Assembly: GCF_002797915.1 (NCBI RefSeq)
Contig: NZ_PGTY01000005.1
Coordinates: 1 to 64,000 of the forward strand
Reading direction: 5' to 3'
DNA from: Yoonia maricola
Lineage (GTDB): Bacteria; Pseudomonadota; Alphaproteobacteria; Rhodobacterales; Rhodobacteraceae
Length of the DNA: 64,000 bases
The translations under genes were made by a program, and so were the position numbers. Positions within the stretch are counted from its first letter, which is position 1; each line of letters starts with the position of its first letter. Positions 1-9,490 of the stretch are shown here, one piece after another. The notes beneath the pieces were generated by a model. It was not told where the DNA came from, did no database searches, and saw only the letters and a program-made list of their open reading frames with translations.

Positions 1-1798
1 TGAACTGCGTGCCTGCGCCTGTGTTATTGATCGCATTGCCATCCGCGTTTAGCACGGCCCCGACATTGAACGTCTCTTGGTTGGTCAATTGATCAAGGAG
101 AGTATAGTCAGATGTAATGCCGGATGTCGTATTGTTGAGGATTGCCCCATCCAGGACGACATCGTTGCTCAGGTTGGCGTCGCCATTAAATAGGCTGCCG
201 TCATCCAGCACGATTTCACTTGCTGTGATCGTTACTGCGTTGCTTCCATCGGTTGTGATGTTGCCCGCGTTGGTGAAAATGTCATTGGTGCCACCTACTG
301 TCAGGGTCGCCGCCGCGCCAACGTTGCTGGCATCAAGGGTCCCGTTGTTGTCAAAGTCACCAACAATACTGCTGCTGGTGCCATCAAGTTCGAACGTGCC
401 GTCGTTGATCACGTCGTTCAGTGTGCCATCGTCGAAAAGGAACGTAATCCCATTGGTGAAGGTCCCGTCCACCGCACCGGTGAAGTTCAGCGTGCCTGCG
501 TTAACCGTCAGATCACCCGTGACCGTCCCGTTGATCGTTGCCGTGCCACTGTTTTGGATCAGGCTGCCGATCGTTCCGGGCGCGTCCAGTTCAACGTCGC
601 CACCGGCATTCACCACAGCGCCAGTGCTGCCATTGTCAACATCCAGGATGCCGCCACCGTTGACGGTTGTCTGCCCGGACAGCTGACCGCCGTTTACCAC
701 GACTTCGCTGTTGTCGATTGTTGTGGTTCCTGTGACATTGCCGTCACCAATCACGTTGACAGTATCGCCATTGCTGTCAAGCGTGCCCAAGGTCCCGTTG
801 ATCGTTGCCGTCCCGCTGTTTTGGGTCAGGCTGTCAATCGTTCCGGGCGCGTCCAGTTCAACATCGCCACCGGCATTCACCACAGCGCCGGTGCTGCCAT
901 TGTCAACATCCAAGATGCCGCCACCGTTGACCGTTGTCTGCCCGGATAGCTGACCACCGTTTACCACGACTTCGCTGTTGTCGATTGTTGTGGTCCCCGT
1001 GACATTGCCGTCACCAATCACGTTGACAGTATCCCCATTGCTGTCAAGCGTGCCCAAGGTCCCGTTGATCGTTGCCGTCCCGCTGTTTTGGGTCAGGCTG
1101 CCTATCGTTCCGGGCGTATCCAGTTCAACGTCGCCACCGGCATTCACCACAGCGCCAGTGCTACCATTGTCGACATCCAAGATGCCGCCACTGTTGACGG
1201 TTGTCTGCCCGGACAGCTGACCACCGTTTACCACGACAGTACTGTTGTCGATTGTTGTGGTGCCCGTGATATCGCCGCCACCAATCACGTTGGTTGTGCC
1301 GCCATTGCTGTCAAGCGCACCTGCGGTAGATGAGACATCGACGCCACCCGGCCCGTCATTGGTGACAGTGCCATCGGCGCCACCTGCGACGTTCAGCGTA
1401 CCAGCGCCGGACACTGTCAAGTCACCCGTTACGCCAGCATCCAGTGTGGCGGTTTCACCGCCGTTGGTTACCTCAACGGTGCCGTTGATGGTCAAATCAT
1501 CACCGTTAATGGTGACGCCATCTGCGTTAAAGGTCACATCACCGGCGGTGACCGGGGCAGCAACGGTGGCGGTTTCACCGGCGTCGTTGAACACCGCATC
1601 ATCCCCATCGCCAAAATCAACCGCTGTACCGCCATCATCCCACAATTCGGTTCCCCCGCCTGTTTCCCATGTGCCGTCGTCGCCTTCCCAGACGACTTGT
1701 GCCGCAGCAGGCGCTGCACTCAGGGCCGCAATGCAAGTCGTGCCAAGGGCAAGTGCACGCAGTGAGAGAGTTTTACGGAGAGGATTTGGCAGCAGCAT
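1..1798 (-). CDS. Autotransporter/adhesin-like repeat protein, 5' part
   Basis: An open frame of 599 codons starts with ATG at 1798 and runs off the left edge, so the C-terminus is unseen. The first ~34 residues are a signal peptide (basic MLLPNPLRKTLSLR, hydrophobic core, AAPAAAQ cleavage region). After it comes VVWEGDDGTWETGGG, typical of the start of autotransporter passengers, then Gly/Asn/Thr/Val/Asp-rich repeats (VNGGQLSGQTTVNGGG-type) expected to fold as a right-handed beta-helix. There are almost no Cys or Lys residues. A C-terminal beta-barrel would confirm a type V autotransporter but lies outside the window. It is divergent from tssK. Surface adhesion is inferred only from family style. 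Plus-strand open frames here are mirror images of the repeats. Confidence 0.75.
   Translation of the reverse strand, partial: MLLPNPLRKTLSLRALALGTTCIAALSAAPAAAQVVWEGDDGTWETGGGTELWDDGGTAVDFGDGDDAVFNDAGETATVAAPVTAGDVTFNADGVTINGDDLTINGTVEVTNGGETATLDAGVTGDLTVSGAGTLNVAGGADGTVTNDGPGGVDVSSTAGALDSNGGTTNVIGGGDITGTTTIDNSTVVVNGGQLSGQTTVNSGGILDVDNGSTGAVVNAGGDVELDTPGTIGSLTQNSGTATINGTLGTLDSNGDTVNVIGDGNVTGTTTIDNSEVVVNGGQLSGQTTVNGGGILDVDNGSTGAVVNAGGDVELDAPGTIDSLTQNSGTATINGTLGTLDSNGDTVNVIGDGNVTGTTTIDNSEVVVNGGQLSGQTTVNGGGILDVDNGSTGAVVNAGGDVELDAPGTIGSLIQNSGTATINGTVTGDLTVNAGTLNFTGAVDGTFTNGITFLFDDGTLNDVINDGTFELDGTSSSIVGDFDNNGTLDASNVGAAATLTVGGTNDIFTNAGNITTDGSNAVTITASEIVLDDGSLFNGDANLSNDVVLDGAILNNTTSGITSDYTLLDQLTNQETFNVGAVLNADGNAINNTGAGTQF
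533..1325 (-). repeat. 267-bp in-frame tandem repeat, nearly 3 copies
   Basis: The same block recurs with an exact 267-bp period (89 codons; equivalent points at 711, 978 and 1245), with partial copies at both ends. Copies differ at scattered positions only, many of them silent. It encodes repeated passenger modules with the core TTIDNSEVVVNGGQLSG. The exact codon multiple keeps the frame when copies are gained or lost. Confidence 0.85.
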
Positions 1799-2061
1799 AA
1801 CAAAAAACCTTTTTTCTGGCTGATGCATGAGGCAGCATCAGTCGCGCACTGGTTGATGAATATCGCAGTTAACATATCGTCAAGATCACGCTTGGCTATG
1901 GGGGAATTCCTCTATTGCTGTAGTTTTTCATTTTTGGTGCATTTAGGGACAAATCAGCAACTACAAGTGGGTGTCGTGCGCTTGACCTCACTGCCACTTG
2001 GCCGCACAGTTGATGCGGTATCCGCACGCGCAGCGGAAATTTTGATGGAGCCGCCCTTTCG
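1799..2061. other. Divergent intergenic region, autotransporter / tssK
   Basis: This 263-bp gap separates the minus-strand repeat protein from tssK, so it should hold promoters for both. It is AT-richer than the flanks, especially 1855-1960. I see no convincing hairpin or repeated operator. A short open frame at 1823-2107 crosses into tssK and has no family character. Confidence 0.5.
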
Positions 2062-3396
2062 ATGTCTCGTTTTAGTAAAGTTGCTTGGAAAGAAGGGCTG
2101 TTTCTAAAGCCACAGCACCTGCAACAATCCGACCGTTATACAGAGCGTTTCATCATAGCGCGGACCGCGCATATGACTCCGTTCGCCTGGGGCGTGTCCG
2201 AAATGTCGTTTGATCAGGGTCAGCTGCGGCAGGGCCGGCTAGAGCTGGAAAAGGTCGCGGGAATCATGCCCGACGGCACACCATTTGATGCACCCCACAC
2301 GGGCGCGCTGCCCAACGAGATCGATGTACCAGAAGACGCAGTGGGTAAGCTGATCTGGTTGACCTTACCAAATATGCCGCAAAACGACCGCGATATCGGG
2401 CTGGGCGATGATGCCAGCACCCGTTTTGTTCTGGAAGAAGAACAGGGCGTGGCCGACACCTCCGCTGCCGCCCGGACCGAAGAAACACTGGAAATTGCCG
2501 TCCCGCGTCTGGAACTGACACTGCGGGACAAGGCGCGCGAGGGGTATCAGTGCATCTGCCTGGGGCGTGTGGCCGATGTCAGCGATGGCACTGTGGTCAC
2601 GCTAGATCAGTCGATGCCGCCCACCGGTCTGATCCTCGCGGCACATCGCACGTATGAGGGGTATCTGAAAGCCGCAATCGGCGCGATTGAGGCCCGGATC
2701 GAGGTGCTCGAACGCTATGCGGCTGATCCCACGTCAGGCGGGGGGTTTCAGGACAAGGACTATCTGATGCTGATGGTTCTGAACCGCAACCTGCCCGTCC
2801 TGCGCCACTTGCAACACCTGCCATCTGTTCACCCCGAAAGGCTGTATGAAACCCTGCTGGCCTTGGCCGGAGAGCTAACCACATTCGAGGATCGCGACCG
2901 CCGCGTACGTGACTATGGCCGCTACCGCCACGATAAACCGAAAGAGACATTCAAACCGGTCGTCGATGATATCCGCCGCCTGCTAAGCCGTGATGTCGGC
3001 CGCGCGCTGCGTCTGCCACTGGAACAGCGGCGCAACAACAGCTTTGCTGCGCTGGTGGATGATCCGAACCTCTTTGCAAACGCCGCCTTTATTATCGAGG
3101 TCAGCGCTGCCTTGCCGTTGACCCAGATCCAGCAGCAATTCCCACAGCTATGCAAGGTTGGTCCATCGACCCGGATGAAGGAAATCATCGTCAACAACAT
3201 GCCCGGTGTGCCCTTGGTCCACACACCAAATCCGCCGCCCCAAATCCGCGTTGTATCGGGCCATGTTTATTTTACCGTCGACAAGATGAGCCCGCTTTGG
3301 CGTGATTTTTCGGTGGCACCGGCGATGGGAATGCATTTTGCAGGCGCCTGGCCCGGCCTCGAGCTTGAGCTTTGGGCGATACCGGAGGAGCGGTAA
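2062..3396 (+). CDS. tssK: T6SS baseplate subunit TssK
   Basis: This 444-residue protein is TssK (ImpJ/VasE), the trimeric baseplate adaptor that links the sheath-tube complex to the TssL-TssM membrane complex. The N-terminus carries the family signature WKEGLFLKPQHLQQSDRY (about residues 9-26), and length matches the family (~440-450). A GGAG at 2046-2049 precedes the ATG, though the spacing is long. It opens the plus-strand block tssK-tssL-tssM-tagF-pppA-ppkA, with only 3 bp before tssL, so it is the likely first gene of that operon. It acts in the cytoplasm at the inner membrane. Confidence 0.95.
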   Translation: MSRFSKVAWKEGLFLKPQHLQQSDRYTERFIIARTAHMTPFAWGVSEMSFDQGQLRQGRLELEKVAGIMPDGTPFDAPHTGALPNEIDVPEDAVGKLIWLTLPNMPQNDRDIGLGDDASTRFVLEEEQGVADTSAAARTEETLEIAVPRLELTLRDKAREGYQCICLGRVADVSDGTVVTLDQSMPPTGLILAAHRTYEGYLKAAIGAIEARIEVLERYAADPTSGGGFQDKDYLMLMVLNRNLPVLRHLQHLPSVHPERLYETLLALAGELTTFEDRDRRVRDYGRYRHDKPKETFKPVVDDIRRLLSRDVGRALRLPLEQRRNNSFAALVDDPNLFANAAFIIEVSAALPLTQIQQQFPQLCKVGPSTRMKEIIVNNMPGVPLVHTPNPPPQIRVVSGHVYFTVDKMSPLWRDFSVAPAMGMHFAGAWPGLELELWAIPEER

Positions 3397-3399
3397 CAG

Positions 3400-5178
3400 A
3401 TGGCATCAGATGATGACGACCGGACCGTTTTCGGGCAAAAGCTGCCACCGCAGCCGCCCAAAGCCGCGCCGCAGCCCCAAGGACAACCTCCTGAGCGCCC
3501 GCCCGCGCAACAGCCAGCCCCTGCACCACCGCCACCACCTCAGGCACCTGCGCCACCGCAGCCGCCCTACCAACCTCATCCAGCGGCACCACCGCCGTCT
3601 GGCCCACAAGGTGGTCCGCCGCCGGGGGTAGAAGATACCTGGTTTGGTGGCAGGCTGCCGCCGCAGCCAGCCCCTGCACAACAACCCTATCCACCGCAAC
3701 AGCCCGCCTACGCGCCGCCGCCGGGCCAACCGCAGCCGCCTTATCCGCCGCAGGCGCACCCAGGCTATCCGCCAGCGCAGCCGGGATACCCACCGCCCAA
3801 TACGGGCTATCCCTATCACGGTCAGCAACCACCCGCTGCGCCGCAACCCGGCTGGACACCTGCGGCCCCGCCTGTGGATCATCAATTCCCCGGTCATGTC
3901 CCACAGCAGACACCGCAACCGCGCCATGATCTGCCCAAGATCGCCTTTGATGATGCGCTCAGGGGTAAGGGGCTGGATATCGGCGACGCCTCTAACCCGA
4001 TTATCGGGGCTGCATCTGATCTGTTGATGCTGCTGGGGCGGTTGCGCACCGGCATGGTCGAAATGCAGGCCATCCCGCTGCATGATCATGTACGACGCGA
4101 AATCGCGACGTTTGTACAAAACTGCCAAGGCAAGGGAATAGCACCCGACGATATCGAGGTTGCGCGCTATGCGCTGGCCGCCACCGCCGACGATATCGTC
4201 CAGACCATCCCGGGCAATGATCCGCAATACTGGCAACAGTTTTCGATGGCGGCCGAATTGTTGAATGACCGGTCGGCGGGTATCGGGTTTTTCGCACGGT
4301 TGGAAGAGGTCATCGCCTTTCCACAACAGCGCGGTCATGTGCTGGAACTCATGCTGACCTGCCTTGCCTTGGGATTTGAAGGCAAATACCGCGCCGACCC
4401 CAACGGGCCAGTGATGCTGTCGCGGCTGCGCCAAGAGGTTTATCACCGACTGCGGGCAGTGACGCCCCGCGTGACGGATGAGATGTCGCACAAATGGGTG
4501 CCGGTGGTGCTGGGCGGGCGGCGCAGCGGCGCGAACGTACCAATGTGGGTTTTCGGTGCAATCGGCGGGGCTATGGTTGTTGCCCTTTTTGCGACCCTGA
4601 CATGGATTTTGGCACAGGATGCACAAGCGGCGCAAAACGACATCATTTCCCTGCACGCAGATGCGACCGAGGTGGTGATCGAACGATCTCAAACTGCACC
4701 CGAATTCGTCCCCTACGAGGCCGCAGCGACCGGGCAGCTTGAGCGCATACAGGGGCGCCTTGCGCCCGAAATCGCAGACGGCGTGGTCGAGGTTGAAGAA
4801 TATGGGGATTTCATTGCCATCCGGCTGCGCGATGCGTTGCGCTTCGGCTCTGCCTCGGCAGAGCTGACGTCGGATATCAGTGCCCTTGGCGAACGCATTG
4901 CCCAAGTGCTGGAGCCTGAACAAGGCGAGATCATCATCGAAGGGCACAGCGATAACGTCCCGCTCAGTGGCCGCGGCCAATACCGCACCAACGAAGCCTT
5001 GTCAGAGGCGCGCGCAGAAACCGTGCGTGCGTTGTTGGTCCCGCATTTGTCGGACCCCGCCCGCATGTCAGTGATCGGGATCGGCCCGGCAAAACCGTTG
5101 AACACCGCAAACAGCCCCGAGGCGCGCGCAGAAAACCGGCGCGTTGAAATCCTACTACGAAAGGAACAAAGCCTGTGA
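3400..5178 (+). CDS. tssL: T6SS membrane protein TssL with OmpA-like peptidoglycan-binding domain
   Basis: This 592-residue 'evolved' TssL (ImpK/VasF) has four parts. Residues ~1-180 are a Pro/Gln-rich tail. Residues ~185-365 are the cytoplasmic DotU/TssL domain (ending around the H of VYHRL). One transmembrane helix follows at ~382-407 (VPMWVFGAIGGAMVVALF). The C-terminus (~465-590) is an OmpA domain with GHSDNVP and RAENRRVEI. The tail begins DDDDRTVFG (Thr9) and has a second copy of the pattern, EDTWFGGRLPPQ (Thr80). In Agrobacterium a TssL N-terminal threonine is phosphorylated by PpkA and bound by Fha; Thr9 is the matching candidate. Its stop overlaps the tssM GTG by 4 bp. Built-in peptidoglycan binding fits the absence of a tssJ lipoprotein. 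Confidence 0.95.
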   Translation: MASDDDDRTVFGQKLPPQPPKAAPQPQGQPPERPPAQQPAPAPPPPPQAPAPPQPPYQPHPAAPPPSGPQGGPPPGVEDTWFGGRLPPQPAPAQQPYPPQQPAYAPPPGQPQPPYPPQAHPGYPPAQPGYPPPNTGYPYHGQQPPAAPQPGWTPAAPPVDHQFPGHVPQQTPQPRHDLPKIAFDDALRGKGLDIGDASNPIIGAASDLLMLLGRLRTGMVEMQAIPLHDHVRREIATFVQNCQGKGIAPDDIEVARYALAATADDIVQTIPGNDPQYWQQFSMAAELLNDRSAGIGFFARLEEVIAFPQQRGHVLELMLTCLALGFEGKYRADPNGPVMLSRLRQEVYHRLRAVTPRVTDEMSHKWVPVVLGGRRSGANVPMWVFGAIGGAMVVALFATLTWILAQDAQAAQNDIISLHADATEVVIERSQTAPEFVPYEAAATGQLERIQGRLAPEIADGVVEVEEYGDFIAIRLRDALRFGSASAELTSDISALGERIAQVLEPEQGEIIIEGHSDNVPLSGRGQYRTNEALSEARAETVRALLVPHLSDPARMSVIGIGPAKPLNTANSPEARAENRRVEILLRKEQSL

Positions 5179-8100
5179 GGTTGTTCTACTACCTGTCGCC
5201 ACGCCGGTTATGGTCACTGCCATGGATGCGGATCCCGCTCAAGATTATCGGTGTGCTTTGTATCATTGCGGCGATCTGGTTCGGGCTGCCAATGACAGGT
5301 GTCGCTTTCCTGTCGCAGGTCTGGGTGCGTCTTGCGTTGATCGCGCTGATCCTTTTGCCCATTGCAGTGATCGCCATTTTGCGGTTTCGCAAGCGTCGTG
5401 CGGCAGCTGCCGCGTTAGAGGAAACGCTGGTCGAAACGCCCGTGGGCGATGGGGCCGTGCTGGCCGACCGCATGACAGAGGCGCTCGCAAAGCTGAAGAA
5501 ATCCGGTGGTGCCACCTATCTTTATGACCTGCCCTGGTATGTGATCATCGGACCCCCCGGCGCGGGCAAGACGACAGCACTGATGTACTCTGGTCTGGAA
5601 TTCCCCGGTACCGATACCGCTGCTATCGCAGGGTTTGGCGGCACGAAAAACTGTGATTTCTGGTTCGCAGAAGAGGCGGTGATGATCGACACAGCTGGCC
5701 GCTATACCACTCAGGACAGCGATGTGCGGGCCGATAAGATTTCTTGGCAGTCGTTCCTTGGCCAACTGAAAACAGCCCGGCCCAATCAGCCGATCAATGG
5801 TGTCTTACTCGCCTTTTCGGTCGAGGATATGATGACATCCAGCGATGATGAGCTCGACAGCCACGCGCTTGCCGTGCGGGCACGCCTGACGGAATTGCGT
5901 GAAACACTACGTATCGATGTGCCTGTCTATGTGATGTTCACCAAGGCCGACAAGATCGCCGGTTTCCGCGAATTCTTTGCCAGCTATGGTGAAAACCGCC
6001 GCAAATCGGTTTGGGGCATCACGTTTCAAACCAAGGACCGGGCCGAAGAAACCTATCGCGCTGTGCCAGCGGAATTTGACAAGCTGATCACCCGCCTGTC
6101 GGACGAGGTAACCGACCGTCTGAATGAAGAACCAGACAGCGCTGCGCGTATCGCGCTTTTCGGGTTTCCGGGGCAGATGGCCCTGTTGCAGCGTAACGTG
6201 ACAGAATTTCTGCGCCGTATTTTCCAAAAGTCAGCCGACACGGGGGCGATCCTGCGGGGGTTTTACTTTACCTCCGGCACACAGGAAGGCACGCCGATTG
6301 ATCAGGTTTTGGGCGCGATGGCCCTTGATACGGGGGGGATGCAGCCCAGTTTTATGTCCGGCAAGGGGCGTAGTTTTTTCCTCAATGATCTGCTCAAGCA
6401 AGTGATCTTTGCCGAACGGGACTGGGTTGGATACGACATCAAGGCGATGCGCCGCCGCGCGTTGTTTCGCACGCTGGCAGGATCCGTGATGGCCCTGGCC
6501 GTATTGGCCAGTTTCGGGCTTTTTGGCTACAGCTATTGGCAGAACGCCACCTTGGTGCGTGACGCGCAAGCTGCCGCAACCTCTTACCAGATCGAGGCGC
6601 AGGCGCTTTTGGATGAAACTATCATATCGGACCCGGCGACGCGGCCGGTTCTTGAAGCTTTGGCCAAACTACGCGACATGCCGGCCGGTTATGCCAACCC
6701 GGCCGAGCAGGGCTGGTTTGAACGCATGGGCCTGTCGCGCCGGGCCAAGATACGCACATCCGCGTTAGAGGCGTATTCAGACGGTCTGGAACGCCTGCTG
6801 CGCCCGCGCATGATGCTATATCTTGAAAACCGCCTGCCTGCACTGCTGGCGGCAAATAACATCGAAGAGGCGTATAACGCGCTGAAGGTTTATATCCTGC
6901 TGGGCAAGGAGCAGGATGGGCGGCCGGATGATCTGGCCATTCAAAGCTATTTTGCGACGGCTTGGGGGCCAGAGTACAGCGCACCGGGCCTCGATGGCGA
7001 ATACCGCGAGATCAACGAACATCTGGCCGCAATGCTGGAACTGGATGACCGGGTGACCCCAGCGCTGAAACCCGATGGGACGCTGGTGACCCGCACACAA
7101 CGCGAAATCGCGACCTTGCCGCTGGCGCGTCAGGCCTACAGTTCCATCCAGAGCCAGGCCGCCAGCCTGCAACCCTTACGCCTGATGGACGAAATGTCGG
7201 GCGTGCAGGCAGAGGTCGTGTTCCGCACGACAGATGGCCGCATGCTGGACACGCTAGAGGTGCCAGGGCTTTACACCTTTACTGGCTACTGGAGCTTTTT
7301 TCAGGATGCAGTCGCCAATGCCGCCGAACGGCTGGAGGCCGAGGCATGGGTGTTGGGTGATGTTGGTGACAATGTGGATTACGACCGCCAGCTGCAAGGC
7401 CTGAACCGCGATCTGCATGTCTTTTACGCCAATGATTTCCGTGACCAATGGACACAGATGCTAGGCCGGATTGAACTGGTCCCGATGTCAAGCGGTGCGC
7501 CGCAATATCCCGGCCTGGCGATTGCATCAGCCCCTTTCGCCTCGCCTATCCTGAAACTGGCCGAGACGGTCGACAATGAGACGCGCCTGTCGCGGTTTTT
7601 TGACGTGATCGAAGGGATGGAGGTCAGCGCAGAAGATCTGGCCAATCCCGACGCAATCGGCGGGCAACTGGCCGAGGTCGGCTTTAGCGAAGCGCAACGG
7701 CGGTCCGGTTCATTGCAGCGGATCGCGCTGAACATGCTGCGCGATCAGAACAAATTTCAGGAGCGGGCAGTGAATACACCCGCCGCGCCATCGCAGCGTC
7801 GGCAGCTTGAAGCCATCGAACAGAGTTTTGAAAAGTGGCATCAACTGGTCGCCGGGGCGGAAAACGCGCGCCCTGTCGATATCCTGTTGCTGGGCATGCA
7901 GGAACTGCTGACCAACCGACAGCTTGCCGGACGTGGCGGTAATATCCTGTTGGATGAACGTGGCATGCAGGATGCGCTGAATACGCTCGCGCAGGGTGTG
8001 CCGTTCTACCCCGAAACGGTTGTCGACTTTGTCAATCAGATCGAGTCAGAATTCCTGACCGTCACCGCCAACGCATCTATCGGAGAGCTGTCGCGGTCAC

Positions 8101-8780
8101 TGACCGAGGAAGTGAGCGCCTATTGCACGCAGAACGTGGCCAGCGCCTATCCGTTCGCAGCCCGCGGTGCGCGGCATATTTCGACGTCAGTCTTTGGTGA
8201 ATTCTTTGGCTACGGCGGCCGGATGGAACAGTTTTACGAAACTTACTTGCGCGAACACACGCAGCGCAGCCCGGACGGCGCAATTGCCGCCCGCGATGAC
8301 AGCCCGTTGGGCGCGCGCCTGTCCAGTGCAACATTGACGCAGTTCAGCCGGGCCGAACGGATCAAGCAGGCCTTTTTCGAACCGGGCAGTGCGACACCCA
8401 GCGTGACGTTTTCCATCGCGCAAAGCGGTAACTCACCAACCGTCGAAGGAACGATATTGAACTTTTCAGGGCGTACCGCGCAACTTTTCCCCAATGCAAC
8501 CGGTGCGACCTTTACCTGGCCAGAGGATACGGCCGATATGTCGGTCACCTTCCTGCCCCGCATCAGCGAAACGCGCACCGGCCTGCGGTTTGGTTCCGGG
8601 CGGTGGGCGTTGATGGATTTCATCACGTCGGGCCGTACCCGCAGCGATGGCACGCGCCTGAATGTGACACATCAGCTTGACGGGCGCTCGGTCACTTTTC
8701 GGATGGAGTTTGACAGTATCGCCGTCCCGTTCCTGATGCCGGAACTCAGCGATTTTGCCTGCCCAACGTTGATCGAGTAA
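5175..8780 (+). CDS. tssM: T6SS membrane complex protein TssM (IcmF)
   Basis: This is TssM (IcmF/VasK), 1201 residues, the inner-membrane scaffold spanning the periplasm. Two N-terminal transmembrane helices (~23-46 and ~51-71) precede a cytoplasmic NTPase domain with an intact Walker A, GPPGAGKTT (~126-134). A third helix (~432-456) leads to the long periplasmic part that ends in the IcmF C-terminal domain. Translation starts at GTG 5175 inside the tssL stop (GTGA overlap), and the stop touches the tagF ATG (TAATG), so both junctions look translationally coupled. Length and topology are as in the family; no truncation is seen. Confidence 0.95.
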   Translation: MRLFYYLSPRRLWSLPWMRIPLKIIGVLCIIAAIWFGLPMTGVAFLSQVWVRLALIALILLPIAVIAILRFRKRRAAAAALEETLVETPVGDGAVLADRMTEALAKLKKSGGATYLYDLPWYVIIGPPGAGKTTALMYSGLEFPGTDTAAIAGFGGTKNCDFWFAEEAVMIDTAGRYTTQDSDVRADKISWQSFLGQLKTARPNQPINGVLLAFSVEDMMTSSDDELDSHALAVRARLTELRETLRIDVPVYVMFTKADKIAGFREFFASYGENRRKSVWGITFQTKDRAEETYRAVPAEFDKLITRLSDEVTDRLNEEPDSAARIALFGFPGQMALLQRNVTEFLRRIFQKSADTGAILRGFYFTSGTQEGTPIDQVLGAMALDTGGMQPSFMSGKGRSFFLNDLLKQVIFAERDWVGYDIKAMRRRALFRTLAGSVMALAVLASFGLFGYSYWQNATLVRDAQAAATSYQIEAQALLDETIISDPATRPVLEALAKLRDMPAGYANPAEQGWFERMGLSRRAKIRTSALEAYSDGLERLLRPRMMLYLENRLPALLAANNIEEAYNALKVYILLGKEQDGRPDDLAIQSYFATAWGPEYSAPGLDGEYREINEHLAAMLELDDRVTPALKPDGTLVTRTQREIATLPLARQAYSSIQSQAASLQPLRLMDEMSGVQAEVVFRTTDGRMLDTLEVPGLYTFTGYWSFFQDAVANAAERLEAEAWVLGDVGDNVDYDRQLQGLNRDLHVFYANDFRDQWTQMLGRIELVPMSSGAPQYPGLAIASAPFASPILKLAETVDNETRLSRFFDVIEGMEVSAEDLANPDAIGGQLAEVGFSEAQRRSGSLQRIALNMLRDQNKFQERAVNTPAAPSQRRQLEAIEQSFEKWHQLVAGAENARPVDILLLGMQELLTNRQLAGRGGNILLDERGMQDALNTLAQGVPFYPETVVDFVNQIESEFLTVTANASIGELSRSLTEEVSAYCTQNVASAYPFAARGARHISTSVFGEFFGYGGRMEQFYETYLREHTQRSPDGAIAARDDSPLGARLSSATLTQFSRAERIKQAFFEPGSATPSVTFSIAQSGNSPTVEGTILNFSGRTAQLFPNATGATFTWPEDTADMSVTFLPRISETRTGLRFGSGRWALMDFITSGRTRSDGTRLNVTHQLDGRSVTFRMEFDSIAVPFLMPELSDFACPTLIE

Positions 8781-9490
8781 TGGCAATGAATCTGGTGATA
8801 TATGGCAAACACCCAGCCTTTGGCGACTTTCTGGCGCATGGGCTGGAACATCAAATCCTGCACCGCTTTGATGTCTGGCTTGAAGGCGTCCTGCCTGTTT
8901 TGCGCAAAGATCTTGCCGAAAACTGGGAGGCCGCATGGGCCGCGGCACCACCGCTGTATTTCTGGCTGGGGCCGGATGTGCTGGGCGCGCCGCTTTTTGG
9001 TTTGTTCATGCCCTCGCATGACAAGGTGGGGCGCCGGTTTCCGCTGATTTTTGGGCTGACTGGTGTTGTCACATCTCCCCCGGTGCACCAAGGATATGAT
9101 GATACGGCTTATCGTGCGCTGGAGGCGCATGTGGCGGCGTTTACAGTGCCCAAAGACGGCACGCGCGGGGCACAGACACTGACGGCGGGATTTGAAATAC
9201 CGCAGGTTCAAGGCGTCCCGTTCGAGGCTGGTCAGGATGGTACGATCTGGGGCCACCGCGAAGATGGCGACCTTGGCAAACTGTTTCAGGATGCCTTGAC
9301 CCAGGACGCCGATAAGGCCCAGTTGCACCGCAGCCATTGGTGGCACGCCGCCTTGCCCAATCGCAGTGCCGGATGGCTGGCGACAAACGGCCTGCCGGAT
9401 CTGGCGGCACTGTCCTGGCTTTTGTGCGGTCGCGAAAGAACACCGGCGCAACCCCAAGCCCAAGAAACAGAGACAATACAAAATGGGTAG
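8780..9490 (+). CDS. tagF: T6SS-associated protein TagF
   Basis: This 236-residue protein belongs to the TagF/ImpM family (DUF2094), recognised by the N-terminal YGKHPAFGDFL signature and family length. In Pseudomonas TagF is a post-translational repressor of T6SS assembly acting through Fha, and in Agrobacterium a TagF-PppA fusion does the same. Here tagF and pppA are separate but overlapping genes (8 bp, different frames), a genetic arrangement that fits a shared job. It is expected in the cytoplasm. A second ATG six bases downstream (8786) could also serve as start. Confidence 0.9.
   Translation: MAMNLVIYGKHPAFGDFLAHGLEHQILHRFDVWLEGVLPVLRKDLAENWEAAWAAAPPLYFWLGPDVLGAPLFGLFMPSHDKVGRRFPLIFGLTGVVTSPPVHQGYDDTAYRALEAHVAAFTVPKDGTRGAQTLTAGFEIPQVQGVPFEAGQDGTIWGHREDGDLGKLFQDALTQDADKAQLHRSHWWHAALPNRSAGWLATNGLPDLAALSWLLCGRERTPAQPQAQETETIQNG

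Noticed and set aside
533..1325. Possible CRISPR array
   Set aside because: The repeats are 267 bp, contiguous and coding, with no 25-40-bp repeats separated by unique spacers and no cas genes nearby.
117..1823. Long plus-strand open frames rich in Val, Ser and Pro opposite the repeat protein
   Set aside because: They share the 267-bp period because they are mirror readings of the minus-strand repeats. The minus-strand frame has a signal peptide and autotransporter-like composition, and these do not.
3272..4980. Minus-strand open frames of 213 and 524 codons opposite tssL
   Set aside because: They arise from the GC-biased, Pro-coding plus strand. They lack any family motif, while tssL has clear domains.
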